From positions 1-64,000 of the forward strand of contig NZ_MZMV01000022.1 in NCBI RefSeq assembly GCF_002210435.1: 64,000 bases of DNA, in the 5' to 3' direction. The notes beneath the pieces were generated by a model that saw nothing but the letters and a program-made list of their open reading frames with translations, was not told the DNA's origin and did no database searches. The DNA is from Micromonospora wenchangensis. GTDB taxonomy: Bacteria > Actinomycetota > Actinomycetes > Mycobacteriales > Micromonosporaceae. The position numbers were made by a program, and so were the translations under genes. Each line of letters starts with the position of its first letter. The first letter of the stretch is position 1. Below are positions 10,111 through 20,293 of this stretch, piece after piece.

Positions 10111-13100
10111 TGACACCCGGAGGTCTCGCCGCCGCGGTGCTCGCCCAGGCCCGCCGTACCCCCGACGCGGTCGCCGTGATCGACGGCGACCGGCGGTTGC
10201 GCTACGCCGACCTGGACGCCGCCAGTGCCACGGTGGCCCGCTCGCTGCACCGGGCCGGGGTCCGCCCCGGGCAGACGGTCGCGGTGCACCTGCCGCGTGG
10301 CTGGCGGCTGGTCGGCGTCATGCTCGGCATCCTGCGGCTCGGCGCGACCGTGGTGCCCCTGGACCGGCAGAGCCCACCCGCACGCCGGGACCACATGCTG
10401 TGCGACTCGGCCACCGTGGCCGTGGTCCACGGCCCGGACGCGCCCGCCGACCTTCCCGACGGGATCCGGCCGCTGCCGGTGCGGACGCTGCTGTCCGACA
10501 CCCCACCCGACCCGCCCGGGGAGCCGCCGGCACCGGCCGCGCCTGTCGCGTTCGTCTTCTACACCTCCGGCACCACCGGCCACCCCAAGGGCGTGGAGGT
10601 GCGCGACGCGGGCGTCCTGCGGCTGGCCCGGCCCGGCTACCTCGACCTGCCCCCGGCGGCCCGCTACGCGAGCCTGGCCAACCCGGCGTTCGACGCCATC
10701 AGCTTCGAGGTGTGGGTGCCGCTGCTCACCGGCGGCTGCTGCGTCGTCCTCGACGACGAGACGGCCACGACACCGCGCCTGCTCGACGCCGCACTGCGCC
10801 GGGAACGCGTCGACACGCTCTTCATCACGGTGGCGTTGTTCAACGCGGTCGTCGACGAACTACCGCACTGCTTCGCCACGGTCGGTCAGGTGCTGGTCGG
10901 CGGCGAGCAGCTCAACGCCCGGCTGATCGGCCGCTGGTACCGCGACAACCCCACCAGCCGCACCCGGCTGCACAACGTCTACGGGCCCACCGAGGCGACC
11001 ACGTTCGCCCTGTGCCACCCCGTGCCGCGTGACTTCGACGCGCAGGTGGTACCGATCGGCCGGGTGCTGCCGGGCACCGACGCGCACCTGGTCGTCGACG
11101 GCACCCGGGTCGCCGCACCCGGGGAGGTCGCCGAGCTGTACCTCGGTGGCGAGGCGCTGGCGGCCGGCTACCGCAACCTGCCCGCCGAGACCGCCGTCCG
11201 CTTCGTCCGGCTGCCCTGGCTCGACGGCGGCGGCCGCCGCCACTACCGCACCGGGGACCTGGTGCGCGCCGACAGCGCCGGCCTGATCGAGTACGTCGGT
11301 CGGGTCGACCGGCAGGTCAAGGTCCGGGGTTTCCGGGTCGAACCCGGCGAGGTGGAACGGCAACTCCTCACCCACCCGGGGATCCGGCAGGCGTACGTGT
11401 GCACCCGACGGGACCCGGCCCACGGCACCAACGAACTGCTGGCGTACGTGGTGGCCGCCCCCGGTCTGTCGTTCGGGCAGCTCGACCGGCACCTGAACGC
11501 GACCCTGCCGCCGTACCTGCGCCCGCACCGGGTGTACCGCGTCGGGGCGCTGCCGCTGACCACGAACGGCAAGGTCGACTCCGCCGCGCTGCTGCGACGC
11601 GACGACCCGCCCTGGCGCGACGACGACCCCACCGGCACCCCCGTCACCGGATGGCAGCGGACCGTCCTCGAGCTGGCCGGCGAGGTGCTCGGCGTGCCCG
11701 ATCTGCGACCCGACGACAGGTGGATCGCCAGTGGTGGCGACTCGCTGACGGCGCTGCGGCTGCGCTTCGCGATCCAGCGGCGGTGGGGCCGCGAGGTGCC
11801 CGCGACGGCGGTGCTGGACGGCGATCTCGCCGCGTTGGCCGCAGCGGTCGCCACCGCCGGCGCCACGGGCGGCTCGCCGTACCCGACGCCGTCCGCCCCG
11901 GCCGGCGCCCGTACCGCACCGGCCACCTCCGAACAGCAGCGGCTCTGGCTGTTGCAGCAACGGTCACCGACCTCCACCGCCTACCACGTGGGCCTCGCCT
12001 TCGAGCTGCGCGGCCCGGTCGACGTCGACGCGTTGCGCCGGGCGCTGCGCCGGGTGGTGGCCCGGCACCCGGCGCTGCGCACCGCGTTCCGGGCCACCCC
12101 GCAGGGACTGCGCCAGGAGGTCGCCGAACCCTACGACCCGTGGCGCGAACCCGACGACGACGCCGACCCGGCCGGCTGGCGGGAGCAGGCACGCACCCTG
12201 TTCGCCGTCCCCTTCGACCTCGGCCGGCCGCGCCTGCTGCGGGCGTACCTGCTGACCCACGACGGCGGCCCGGTGCTGCTGCTGCACCTGCACCACATCG
12301 CCGTCGACGGCTGGTCACTCGACGTGCTGTTCCGTGACCTGTCCGCCGGGTACGCGGCGGCGCTGGACGGCACGACCGTCGAGGAGGACGGGGAGGTCGC
12401 CACCCCGCTGGACTACGCCCGGTGGCAGGCCGACTGGTTCACCCACCCCGCCTACCGGGCCCACCGCGACGCCCTGCGCGACCACTACGCCGCCGTGGAC
12501 GAGACCGACGCGCCACTGCGGCCCGGCCGACGGCGCGGCGACGGCGGCGACCACCTGCTGCGGACCACCGTCGACGCGGCCGGCCGTACCGCCCTCGACC
12601 GGCTCGGCGACGAACTGGGGCTGACCCGCTTCCCGCTGCTGCTGACCCTCTTCGGGTGGGCCGTGCACGGGATCACCGGACGCACCCATCCGCGCGTCGC
12701 CAGCCCGGTGGCCAACCGCCCCGTACGCGACTTCGACGCCAGCGTCGGCATGTTCGCCAACACCGTGCTGCTGCCCCTGACCCTGGCCCCCCGGGAGGAC
12801 CTGCGGACGCAGCTACGACGGCAGGCCCAGGCGATCCGCCCGGTGCTCGACGCCCAGGACGTGGCCCTCGCCCACGCCGTCGCCGACCACGACTTCGGCA
12901 CCGATACGCCCCTGTTCGACTTCCTCTTCGTCCTGGACAACACCGACTTCTCCGCCCTGACGCTGCGCGGCTGCGCGTCGCGTCCGGTGTGGCTGGCCTC
13001 CACCGACGCCAAGTGCCCGCTCACCCTGTCCGTCGTGGCCCACGACGGCGGCCTCGACTGCCTGTGGGAGTACGCCGACGACCACTTCACCGAAGCCGAC

Positions 13101-16100
13101 GTGGCCGCCGCCGCCGACCTGTTCCGGCGCGGCCTGCACGCGGTGACCGGCACCACCCCGGGCACCCTGGCCGACCTGGTGCGCCCCCACCGCCGGGCGC
13201 TGCCCGACCCGGGCCGGGGACCGCACGCCCCCCTGGCCCTGCCCACGGTGGCGGAGAGCTTCGCCCGGCGGGTGCGGGCGCAGCCGGCCGCGACCGCGCT
13301 GGTCGCCGGCGACCGCCGGCTCAGCTACGCCGACCTCGACGGGTACGCCGCCGGCCTCGCCGCCGAGCTGACCCGGCGGCATCCGGTGCCGGACGACGGC
13401 CGGCACCACGTCGCGCTGTTCTTCGAACCGTCGGTGGAGCACGTGGTGGCGCTGCTGGCGGCGGCCCGGCTGAACCTCACCGTCGTACCGCTCGACCGGG
13501 CCTACCCGCCGACGCTGCTGCGGCAGGTGCTCAGCCAGGTCCAGCCCCGCTGTGTGCTGCTGGCACCCGGCGACGGGCCCGCGCTCGACGCGATCGACGA
13601 CGCCGGCCACCCCCGCCACCCGGTGGTCCTGTCCACCGCGACCGCACCCGTCGCGCCGTCGTACGCGGGTCGGCCGCTCTACACCCTGTTCACCTCCGGC
13701 TCGACCGGCACTCCCAAGGGGGTCCAGGTCGGCGACGCCATGCTGGTCAATCTGCTGCGTTGGCAGGGCGGGGCCGGCGGGCTGGTGGACGCGGCGGCGA
13801 CCCTGCAGTTCTCCATGCTCTCCTTCGACGTCTCCTTCCAGGAGATCTTCGGCACCCTGTGCGGCGGCGGCACCCTGCACCTGCCCCGGCCCGGGTGGCG
13901 GCAGGACATGCCGGCCCTGCTGGACCACCTCGACACCGCCGGCATCGAACGGATCTTCCTGCCGTACGTCGCCCTGCAACTGCTGGCCGAGCACGGCGTA
14001 CGCCTCGGCCGGTATCCGTCGCGGCTGCGCGACGTCGTCACCGCCGGCGAACAACTGATCTGCACCGACAGCATCCGCCGCTGGTTCGCCGGGCTGCCCG
14101 GCGCGCGCCTGTTCAACCACTACGGCCCCACCGAGACCCACGTGGTCAGCGGCCTGTGCCTCGACGGTGACCCGGCGACCTGGCCGGCCCGCCCGGCCAT
14201 CGGCCGACCCGTCACCAACACCTGGCTGCGGGTGGTGGACCCGGCCGACGAGGTGGTGCCGCCGGACTGCCCCGGGCAGTTGCTGATCGGCGGGGACCTG
14301 GTGGCCCCGTGCTACCTGGACGATCCGGCGCTCGACCGGGCCCGCTTCGTCGAACTGCCCGGCCTCGGCTGGTTCTTCCGCAGCGGCGACCGGGCCCGCT
14401 TCGACCGCGACGGCCTGCTGCACTACCTGGGCCGCGACGACCAGCAGGTGAAGGTCAGCGGGCACCGGCTGGAGCTGGGCCAGGTGGAGGCGGCGCTGCT
14501 CACCCATCCGGCGGTGGTCAACGCCGTGGTCGTCGGCGACCGGTCCCGGCTGGTGGCCTGCCTGCAGGTGCGGGCCGAGCCGCCGACCGTCGAGGAGCTG
14601 ACCGGTCATCTCGCGGGGCTGCTGCCGGCGTACGTGCGGGTGGACCGGTTCCGGTGGCTGCCGGAGCTGCCGCGTACCGCAAGCGGGAAGCTGGACCGCC
14701 GCCGGGCGTTGACCGCGCCGGGCCGGGAGTTGCAGCCGGGGCGCGCCGCGCCGACGATGCCCGGGTCGGCCCTGGAGGCGCGGCTGGCCGGGCTCTTCGC
14801 GGAGGTCGTCGGCGTGCCGATCGCACCCGAGCAGCGCTTCTTCGACGCCGGGGCGGGCAGCCTGGACCTGATGCGTCTGCACCTGCGTGGCGTCGCCGAG
14901 GGCCTGCCGCTGACCATCCCCGCCCTGTTCGAACACGTCACCGTCCGCCGCCTCGCCCGGTTCCTCACCGCGCGGCACGACGTCACCGCCGAGCTCCGGC
15001 CGGCAGCCGACCCGGGGCGGGACGACTCCGGCAGGGGCCCGGCGGACGAGCCGGTCGCCGTGGTCGGCATGGCCGTGCGGCTGCCCGGCGCGGACGACCT
15101 CGCCGCGTTCTGGGCGATGGTGGAGGCCGGTGACCGGGGCATCGTCCACTTCGACGCCGCCGAGGGCCTGGTCGGCGCCCGCAGCCAACTGTCCGGGCTA
15201 CTCGGTTTCGACCCGGGACACTTCGGCATCAGCCGCCACGAGGCGCGGCTGATGGACCCGCAGCAACGGCACCTGCTGATGAGCTGCGTCGAGGCGTTGG
15301 CGCACGCCGGCATCGCCGATCCCGCCCGGCGGCGGGTCGGTCTGCTCGCCAGCTGCGGCGAGAACACCTACTTCCAGACGATGCTGCGCGAGGCCGACCC
15401 GACGACGCTGCCGGACCCCTTCCAGTGGGCGCTGCACCACGAGAAGGACTTCCTCGCCACCAAGGTCGCCTACCACCTGCGCCTGACCGGGCCGGCGTTC
15501 ACCGTGCAGGCGGCCTGCGCCAGCTCCCTGGTCGCCGTCCACGTCGCCGCCGGGCTGCTGCGGCAGGGCGACAGCGACGTGATGCTCGTCGGCGGGGTGC
15601 TGGTGGACCCGCTGCTGACCGCCGGCTACCGCTACCAGCCGCAGCACATCTTCTCCCCCGACGGGCACTGCCGTCCGTTCAGCGACGACGCCGCCGGCAC
15701 CGTCGGCGCCAGCGGCGTGGGGGTGGTCGTCCTCAAGCCCCTGCGGGCGGCCCGCCGCGACGGCGACACCGTCTACGCGGTGATCACCGGCTCGGCCGTC
15801 AACAACGACGGCGCGGACAAGCTCGGCTTCACCGCACCGTCGGTCGCCGGGCAGCGCGAGGTGGTCCGCACCGCGCTGCGGCGCAGTGGACGCACCAGCG
15901 GCGACGTGGGCTACGTGGAGGCGCACGGCACCGGGACGGAACTGGGCGACCCGGTCGAGGTGGCGGCGCTGCGTCAGGCGTACGACCTGGCCGAGCCGGG
16001 GCGTACCGCGCTGGCGTCGGTGAAGAGTCAACTCGGTCACCTCGGCGCGGCGGCCGGCGTGGTCGGCCTGGTACGCGCCGTCCTGGCGGTGCACCACGGG

Positions 16101-19100
16101 CGGATCCCCCCGAACGTCGACTTCCGTCGCCTCAGTCCCCGGCTGGGCCCCGAGCCGGCCCCGTTCTACGTTCCCCCGAAGGCCCGCGGTTGGCCGGTGG
16201 ACCGGCCGAGGGTGGCGGCGGTGAGCAGCTTCGGCATCGGCGGCACCAACGCCCACCTCGTGTGCGAGGCGGTCGAACCGGCAGGCGCGCACCCGGCGAC
16301 GCCGCCCGACGCCGAGGTGCCGGTGGTGGTGCTCGCCAGTGGCAGTGCCGCCGCCCTGCGTACCGATGCCGACCGCCTCGCCGACTACCTGACCGCCCGA
16401 CCCGAGACGTACCCCCGGGTGCGGCGTCACCTACAGGCCGGACGGGCGGCGGGCCGCTGGCGGGCCGCGGCCGTCTGCGCCGACGTGACGACCGCCGTGG
16501 CCTGGCTGCGCACCGTGACCGGCGTCGAGGTCACCCCCGTCGACGCGGCACCCGTCGAGGCCACCGGGGCGGCCGGCACGGCGGCGGCCGACCTCGTGGC
16601 CGCCTGGCTGGCCGGTCGACCGATCCGCTGGCCGGACGGGCCGACCCAGCCGCCCTGGGACCTTCCGCCGCCGGCGTTCACCCTCGGGGACCACGATTTC
16701 GTCCGCGCCGGTGCGCCGACCCGACCGGCCGGGACGTCGTCGCCCCGGGACACGTCGGTCGACCAGGGGTGGCCGCAGCGGCTACCCGAGACGCAGTGGC
16801 TGCACCAGCCGCACTGGGTGCGGTGGCGGCACGCCGGGACCGCGCCGGCCGACCGCCGCCCGGAAACACTCGTGATCATGGCGACGGAGCCACCGCCCCC
16901 GGACGCGCTGCGTGCCTTCGCGGCATCCCACGCCCGGGTGGTCACCGTCACCGCCGCCACCGACTTCGCCCGCCTCGGCCCCGACAGCTACCGGGTCGAC
17001 CCCGCCGATCCCGACTCGCTGCGCCGGCTGCTCACCGCCCTGACCGACGCCACCGCACCGGACGCGGCCCGCGCCGGTGTGCAGTGGCTGCACACGCTGC
17101 CGCTGGCCGTCGACGGGCAGGTCGACGCGGACACCCTCGACCGCGCGTACCGGGCCTGCGTCGACACCCCGGCGGCGTTGCTGGCCGCCGCCGCCGGCCT
17201 GCCCCACCGGCCCCGGCTACGGGCCTGGTGGCTGTCCCGGCAGGCCCAACCCGTGCACGGCGACGTGGGCCGCCCGGAGCTGGCCCTGCTCGCCGGGGTG
17301 TGCACGGTCGCACCGCAGGAAAGCGACGTCGGAAGCCACTGGGTGGACCTGCCCGCCGCCGATCCGGCCGGCTGGGCACCGGCGCTCGCGGCCCTGCTCA
17401 CCGACGCGACCCCGCCACCGGCGCGACTGGCGCTGCGGGACGGCTACTGGTGGGAGCAGGCGCTGCTGCCGGTCCACCCGGCGACCGGGCCGGCGGCACC
17501 GGCGTTGCCGTCCGGTCCGGCCACCTACCTGGTCCTCGGCGGCACCGGCGGGATCGGACGCAGCATCGCCTCCTGGCTGCTGGAGCAGCAGAGTGACTGC
17601 CGGGTCGTCCTGCTGGCCCGGCACGGGCCGCTACCGGCCGACCTGACCCCGTGGGCCGACCGCGTCGACCTCGTCGAGGCGGACCTGGCCGAAGCCGACC
17701 CCGACGACCTGGTGACCCGGCTCGGCAGCAGACGCTTCGACGGCGTGGTCCACGCCGCCGGAGTCGCGGCCGGCGCGCTGATCGACAGGCGGGACCCCAC
17801 CGCGATGCGGCGGACGACCACCGCCCGGATCCACGGCGCGCTGCTCGCGCACCGGCTCGTCGCGCTGCACCGGTCGGCGTTCGTCGTCTACTGCTCGTCG
17901 ATGGTGGTGCAGCTCGGCGGGGTGGGCCAACTCGACTACGTCGCCAGCAACGCGGTGCTGGACGGCTTCGCCAGGCACCGCACCGACCCGACCGACGGCA
18001 CCCTGCGGATCTGCCTCGACTGGGACGTCTGGACCGAGGTCGGCCTGGCCACCGACGCGCTGCCCGCCGACCCCCGGCACCGGGCACACCTGGCGGTCGG
18101 TCTCCGGGTGGACGAGGCGCTGCGGGTCGTCGAACAGGCCCTGCGGCTGCGACTGCCGCACCTGCTCGTCTGCGCCACCGCCCTGGACCGGGCACCCGCC
18201 TTCTACACGCCGTCGACCGGACCACCGGCGGCGACGCCCACCGCGCCGCCCCGGTCGGCCGCCGACGAGATCGGCGGCTGGTTACGGGACCGCCTCGGCA
18301 CCGACCGGCTCGACCCGGCCGCGTCCCTCTACGACCTGGGCGCCGACTCGCTGCTGCTGCTCGACCTGATCGACGAGGTCAAGGGACGCCTCGGGGTGAG
18401 CCTCAGCCTGTCCCAGCTGAGCCACCGGGTGAGCCTGACCGAGCTGCTGGACCTCCTCGGCGAACCGGCCCACCCCACCGAGGCCGCCGTGACGGTGCAG
18501 CTCTGGCAGCCGGGGCGGGGGCGTTCGGTGCTCTGCCTGGTCCATCCGGTCGGCGGCGACGTGCAGGCGTACCGGTCGCTGGTGTCGGCGCTCGACCCGG
18601 ACCTCACCGTCTGCGTCATCGCCGATCCCGCGCTGACCCACCCCGCACCGCCCGCCTGGTCGCTGACCGAGCGGGCCGCGCGGTACCACGCCGCGCTACG
18701 CGAGCGCTTCCCCCGCGACCGGTGGCGCTGGCAGCTGGGCGGGTGGTCGTTCGGGGCGTGGGTGGCGCTCGGCATGGCCGCCGAAGCCGAGGCCGCCGGC
18801 CAGCCCGCCGACCTGCTCCACCTGCTCGACCCGCCGCCGCCGGACGCCGCCGCGACCTTCCGGGCGTACGACGGGCAGCGCCTCGCCGCGTTCTTCGCCC
18901 ACGAACTGGGGGCCGTCGACGCCGACCCGGCGGCGACGGCGTACGCGGACGCGCTGGCGCGCTGCTGCCGGGCCAACCTGGCCAGCATGGCGCAGCACAC
19001 CCCACCCCGGCTGGCCCGGACACCCGGGCGGCTCTGGCTCGCCGGCCGGCCGACGCCCGACCTGCCGGCACCGGCCACCCCGCAGGAACAGGCCCGGCAG

Positions 19101-19241
19101 TGGCGCACCCACCTGCCCGCACTCGTGTGGCACGTGGTGGACACCACCCACCACGGCATCGTCACGGCGGCACACGCCCGCACGGTGGCCGGGACCATCA
19201 GCGACGCGCACCCGCCCACCGACCCGACGGGAGCACGATGA
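10110..19241 (+). CDS. Hybrid NRPS-PKS: A-T-C-A-T-KS-KR-ACP-TE, no AT
   Basis: A 3043-residue hybrid synthetase whose ATG shares one base with the upstream stop. It opens directly with an adenylation domain and has no condensation domain before it (YTSGTTGHPKG about 150, YGPTEAT about 291). A carrier (GGDSLTA about 542), a condensation domain (HHIAVDG about 728), a second adenylation domain (TSGSTG about 1195, NHYGPTETHVV about 1338) and a carrier (GAGSLDL about 1581) follow. The PKS part has a ketosynthase with Cys1803 and both His motifs (EAHGTGTE, SVKSQLGH), a ketoreductase (GGTGGIG about 2477, Tyr2610), an ACP (GADSL about 2745) and a thioesterase (GWSFGA about 2878). Codes read by eye are DAFFLGVTFK (Val/Ile-like) and DVQFVAHVVK (Pro-like). 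Between KS and the KR structural half there are only about 130 residues, too few for an acyltransferase. Confidence 0.95.
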   Translation: MTPGGLAAAVLAQARRTPDAVAVIDGDRRLRYADLDAASATVARSLHRAGVRPGQTVAVHLPRGWRLVGVMLGILRLGATVVPLDRQSPPARRDHMLCDSATVAVVHGPDAPADLPDGIRPLPVRTLLSDTPPDPPGEPPAPAAPVAFVFYTSGTTGHPKGVEVRDAGVLRLARPGYLDLPPAARYASLANPAFDAISFEVWVPLLTGGCCVVLDDETATTPRLLDAALRRERVDTLFITVALFNAVVDELPHCFATVGQVLVGGEQLNARLIGRWYRDNPTSRTRLHNVYGPTEATTFALCHPVPRDFDAQVVPIGRVLPGTDAHLVVDGTRVAAPGEVAELYLGGEALAAGYRNLPAETAVRFVRLPWLDGGGRRHYRTGDLVRADSAGLIEYVGRVDRQVKVRGFRVEPGEVERQLLTHPGIRQAYVCTRRDPAHGTNELLAYVVAAPGLSFGQLDRHLNATLPPYLRPHRVYRVGALPLTTNGKVDSAALLRRDDPPWRDDDPTGTPVTGWQRTVLELAGEVLGVPDLRPDDRWIASGGDSLTALRLRFAIQRRWGREVPATAVLDGDLAALAAAVATAGATGGSPYPTPSAPAGARTAPATSEQQRLWLLQQRSPTSTAYHVGLAFELRGPVDVDALRRALRRVVARHPALRTAFRATPQGLRQEVAEPYDPWREPDDDADPAGWREQARTLFAVPFDLGRPRLLRAYLLTHDGGPVLLLHLHHIAVDGWSLDVLFRDLSAGYAAALDGTTVEEDGEVATPLDYARWQADWFTHPAYRAHRDALRDHYAAVDETDAPLRPGRRRGDGGDHLLRTTVDAAGRTALDRLGDELGLTRFPLLLTLFGWAVHGITGRTHPRVASPVANRPVRDFDASVGMFANTVLLPLTLAPREDLRTQLRRQAQAIRPVLDAQDVALAHAVADHDFGTDTPLFDFLFVLDNTDFSALTLRGCASRPVWLASTDAKCPLTLSVVAHDGGLDCLWEYADDHFTEADVAAAADLFRRGLHAVTGTTPGTLADLVRPHRRALPDPGRGPHAPLALPTVAESFARRVRAQPAATALVAGDRRLSYADLDGYAAGLAAELTRRHPVPDDGRHHVALFFEPSVEHVVALLAAARLNLTVVPLDRAYPPTLLRQVLSQVQPRCVLLAPGDGPALDAIDDAGHPRHPVVLSTATAPVAPSYAGRPLYTLFTSGSTGTPKGVQVGDAMLVNLLRWQGGAGGLVDAAATLQFSMLSFDVSFQEIFGTLCGGGTLHLPRPGWRQDMPALLDHLDTAGIERIFLPYVALQLLAEHGVRLGRYPSRLRDVVTAGEQLICTDSIRRWFAGLPGARLFNHYGPTETHVVSGLCLDGDPATWPARPAIGRPVTNTWLRVVDPADEVVPPDCPGQLLIGGDLVAPCYLDDPALDRARFVELPGLGWFFRSGDRARFDRDGLLHYLGRDDQQVKVSGHRLELGQVEAALLTHPAVVNAVVVGDRSRLVACLQVRAEPPTVEELTGHLAGLLPAYVRVDRFRWLPELPRTASGKLDRRRALTAPGRELQPGRAAPTMPGSALEARLAGLFAEVVGVPIAPEQRFFDAGAGSLDLMRLHLRGVAEGLPLTIPALFEHVTVRRLARFLTARHDVTAELRPAADPGRDDSGRGPADEPVAVVGMAVRLPGADDLAAFWAMVEAGDRGIVHFDAAEGLVGARSQLSGLLGFDPGHFGISRHEARLMDPQQRHLLMSCVEALAHAGIADPARRRVGLLASCGENTYFQTMLREADPTTLPDPFQWALHHEKDFLATKVAYHLRLTGPAFTVQAACASSLVAVHVAAGLLRQGDSDVMLVGGVLVDPLLTAGYRYQPQHIFSPDGHCRPFSDDAAGTVGASGVGVVVLKPLRAARRDGDTVYAVITGSAVNNDGADKLGFTAPSVAGQREVVRTALRRSGRTSGDVGYVEAHGTGTELGDPVEVAALRQAYDLAEPGRTALASVKSQLGHLGAAAGVVGLVRAVLAVHHGRIPPNVDFRRLSPRLGPEPAPFYVPPKARGWPVDRPRVAAVSSFGIGGTNAHLVCEAVEPAGAHPATPPDAEVPVVVLASGSAAALRTDADRLADYLTARPETYPRVRRHLQAGRAAGRWRAAAVCADVTTAVAWLRTVTGVEVTPVDAAPVEATGAAGTAAADLVAAWLAGRPIRWPDGPTQPPWDLPPPAFTLGDHDFVRAGAPTRPAGTSSPRDTSVDQGWPQRLPETQWLHQPHWVRWRHAGTAPADRRPETLVIMATEPPPPDALRAFAASHARVVTVTAATDFARLGPDSYRVDPADPDSLRRLLTALTDATAPDAARAGVQWLHTLPLAVDGQVDADTLDRAYRACVDTPAALLAAAAGLPHRPRLRAWWLSRQAQPVHGDVGRPELALLAGVCTVAPQESDVGSHWVDLPAADPAGWAPALAALLTDATPPPARLALRDGYWWEQALLPVHPATGPAAPALPSGPATYLVLGGTGGIGRSIASWLLEQQSDCRVVLLARHGPLPADLTPWADRVDLVEADLAEADPDDLVTRLGSRRFDGVVHAAGVAAGALIDRRDPTAMRRTTTARIHGALLAHRLVALHRSAFVVYCSSMVVQLGGVGQLDYVASNAVLDGFARHRTDPTDGTLRICLDWDVWTEVGLATDALPADPRHRAHLAVGLRVDEALRVVEQALRLRLPHLLVCATALDRAPAFYTPSTGPPAATPTAPPRSAADEIGGWLRDRLGTDRLDPAASLYDLGADSLLLLDLIDEVKGRLGVSLSLSQLSHRVSLTELLDLLGEPAHPTEAAVTVQLWQPGRGRSVLCLVHPVGGDVQAYRSLVSALDPDLTVCVIADPALTHPAPPAWSLTERAARYHAALRERFPRDRWRWQLGGWSFGAWVALGMAAEAEAAGQPADLLHLLDPPPPDAAATFRAYDGQRLAAFFAHELGAVDADPAATAYADALARCCRANLASMAQHTPPRLARTPGRLWLAGRPTPDLPAPATPQEQARQWRTHLPALVWHVVDTTHHGIVTAAHARTVAGTISDAHPPTDPTGAR

Positions 19242-20293
19242 ACCCGTACCGCGCGCTGCCCGCCAGGTCGTTCTGGCGGCCCGCCGTCGCCGAGCCGGAC
19301 ATGCTGGCCGTCGACGAGGTGTGGACGCCGAAGTTCGACATCGGCCCCGACGATCCGGTCCTCACCGCCGGCTCGTGCTTCGCCCGCCACCTCGGTCCCG
19401 CCCTGCGCGACGAGGGCATGAACTGGGCCGAGGCCGAGCTGCCGCCGCCGGGGCTGACCGCAGCCGAACGCCGGGCCCGTCACTTCGGGGCGTACTCCTT
19501 CCGCACCGGCACCATCTACACCGCCGCCGCCCTACGCCAGTGGCTGACCTGGGCGCTGACCGACGACACCGGACCCGACGAGGTGTGGCGCGACGGCGAC
19601 CGGTACGTCGACCCGTACCGTCCGTCGGTCGAACCCGACGGCTACGACTCGCCGGAGGCGACCCTGGCCGCCCGCCGGTCCACCCTGGCCGCGATCCGGC
19701 GGACCGTCACCGGCGCGGGGTGTCTCCTGTTCACCCTCGGGCTGACCGAGGCCTGGCGCGACACCGCCACCGGCACCGTCCACCCGGTCTGCCCCGGCAC
19801 CGTCCGGGGCACCTTCGACGCCGGACGGCACACCTTCCACAACTACACCACGGCCGAGGTGCACCGGGACCTCACCGCCGTCGTCGCGTCGCTGCGCGCC
19901 GCCAACCCCCGGCTGACCGTGCTGCTGACCGTGTCGCCGGTGCCGCTCACCGCGACGGCCACCGGGGCGCACGTGCTGACCGCCACCGGATACTCCAAGT
20001 CCGTGCTGCGGGCCGCGGCGGGTCAACTGGCCCAGGAACACGACCACGTCGACTACTTCCCCTCCTACGAGCTGATCACCGGCTTCCCGTTCCGGGGGGT
20101 CTTCTTCGCGCCGGACCTGCGCACCGTGACACCGGCCGGGGTCGCCTTCGTCATGCGGCACTTCTTCGCCGCCCTCACCCGCGACCGCGAGGCGGCCGCA
20201 CCGACACGTGCCACGGACCGACCCGCCGACACCCCCGACGGAGGTGACCTGTTCTGTGACGACGCCGTCCTCGACCACCACCGCGCCGGCTAG
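19238..20293 (+). CDS. GSCFA-domain protein
   Basis: A 351-residue cytosolic protein of the GSCFA family (SGNH-hydrolase-like fold), named for the N-terminal motif seen here as AGSCFARHLG near residue 44. The family is generally annotated as putative esterase or acyl-transferase without a firm reaction. No signal peptide or membrane segment is visible. It overlaps the NRPS-PKS stop by ATGA and in turn overlaps the next gene, so it is translationally coupled to the assembly line and probably tailors its product, for example by acylation or deacylation. The substrate is unknown. Confidence 0.85.
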   Translation: MNPYRALPARSFWRPAVAEPDMLAVDEVWTPKFDIGPDDPVLTAGSCFARHLGPALRDEGMNWAEAELPPPGLTAAERRARHFGAYSFRTGTIYTAAALRQWLTWALTDDTGPDEVWRDGDRYVDPYRPSVEPDGYDSPEATLAARRSTLAAIRRTVTGAGCLLFTLGLTEAWRDTATGTVHPVCPGTVRGTFDAGRHTFHNYTTAEVHRDLTAVVASLRAANPRLTVLLTVSPVPLTATATGAHVLTATGYSKSVLRAAAGQLAQEHDHVDYFPSYELITGFPFRGVFFAPDLRTVTPAGVAFVMRHFFAALTRDREAAAPTRATDRPADTPDGGDLFCDDAVLDHHRAG

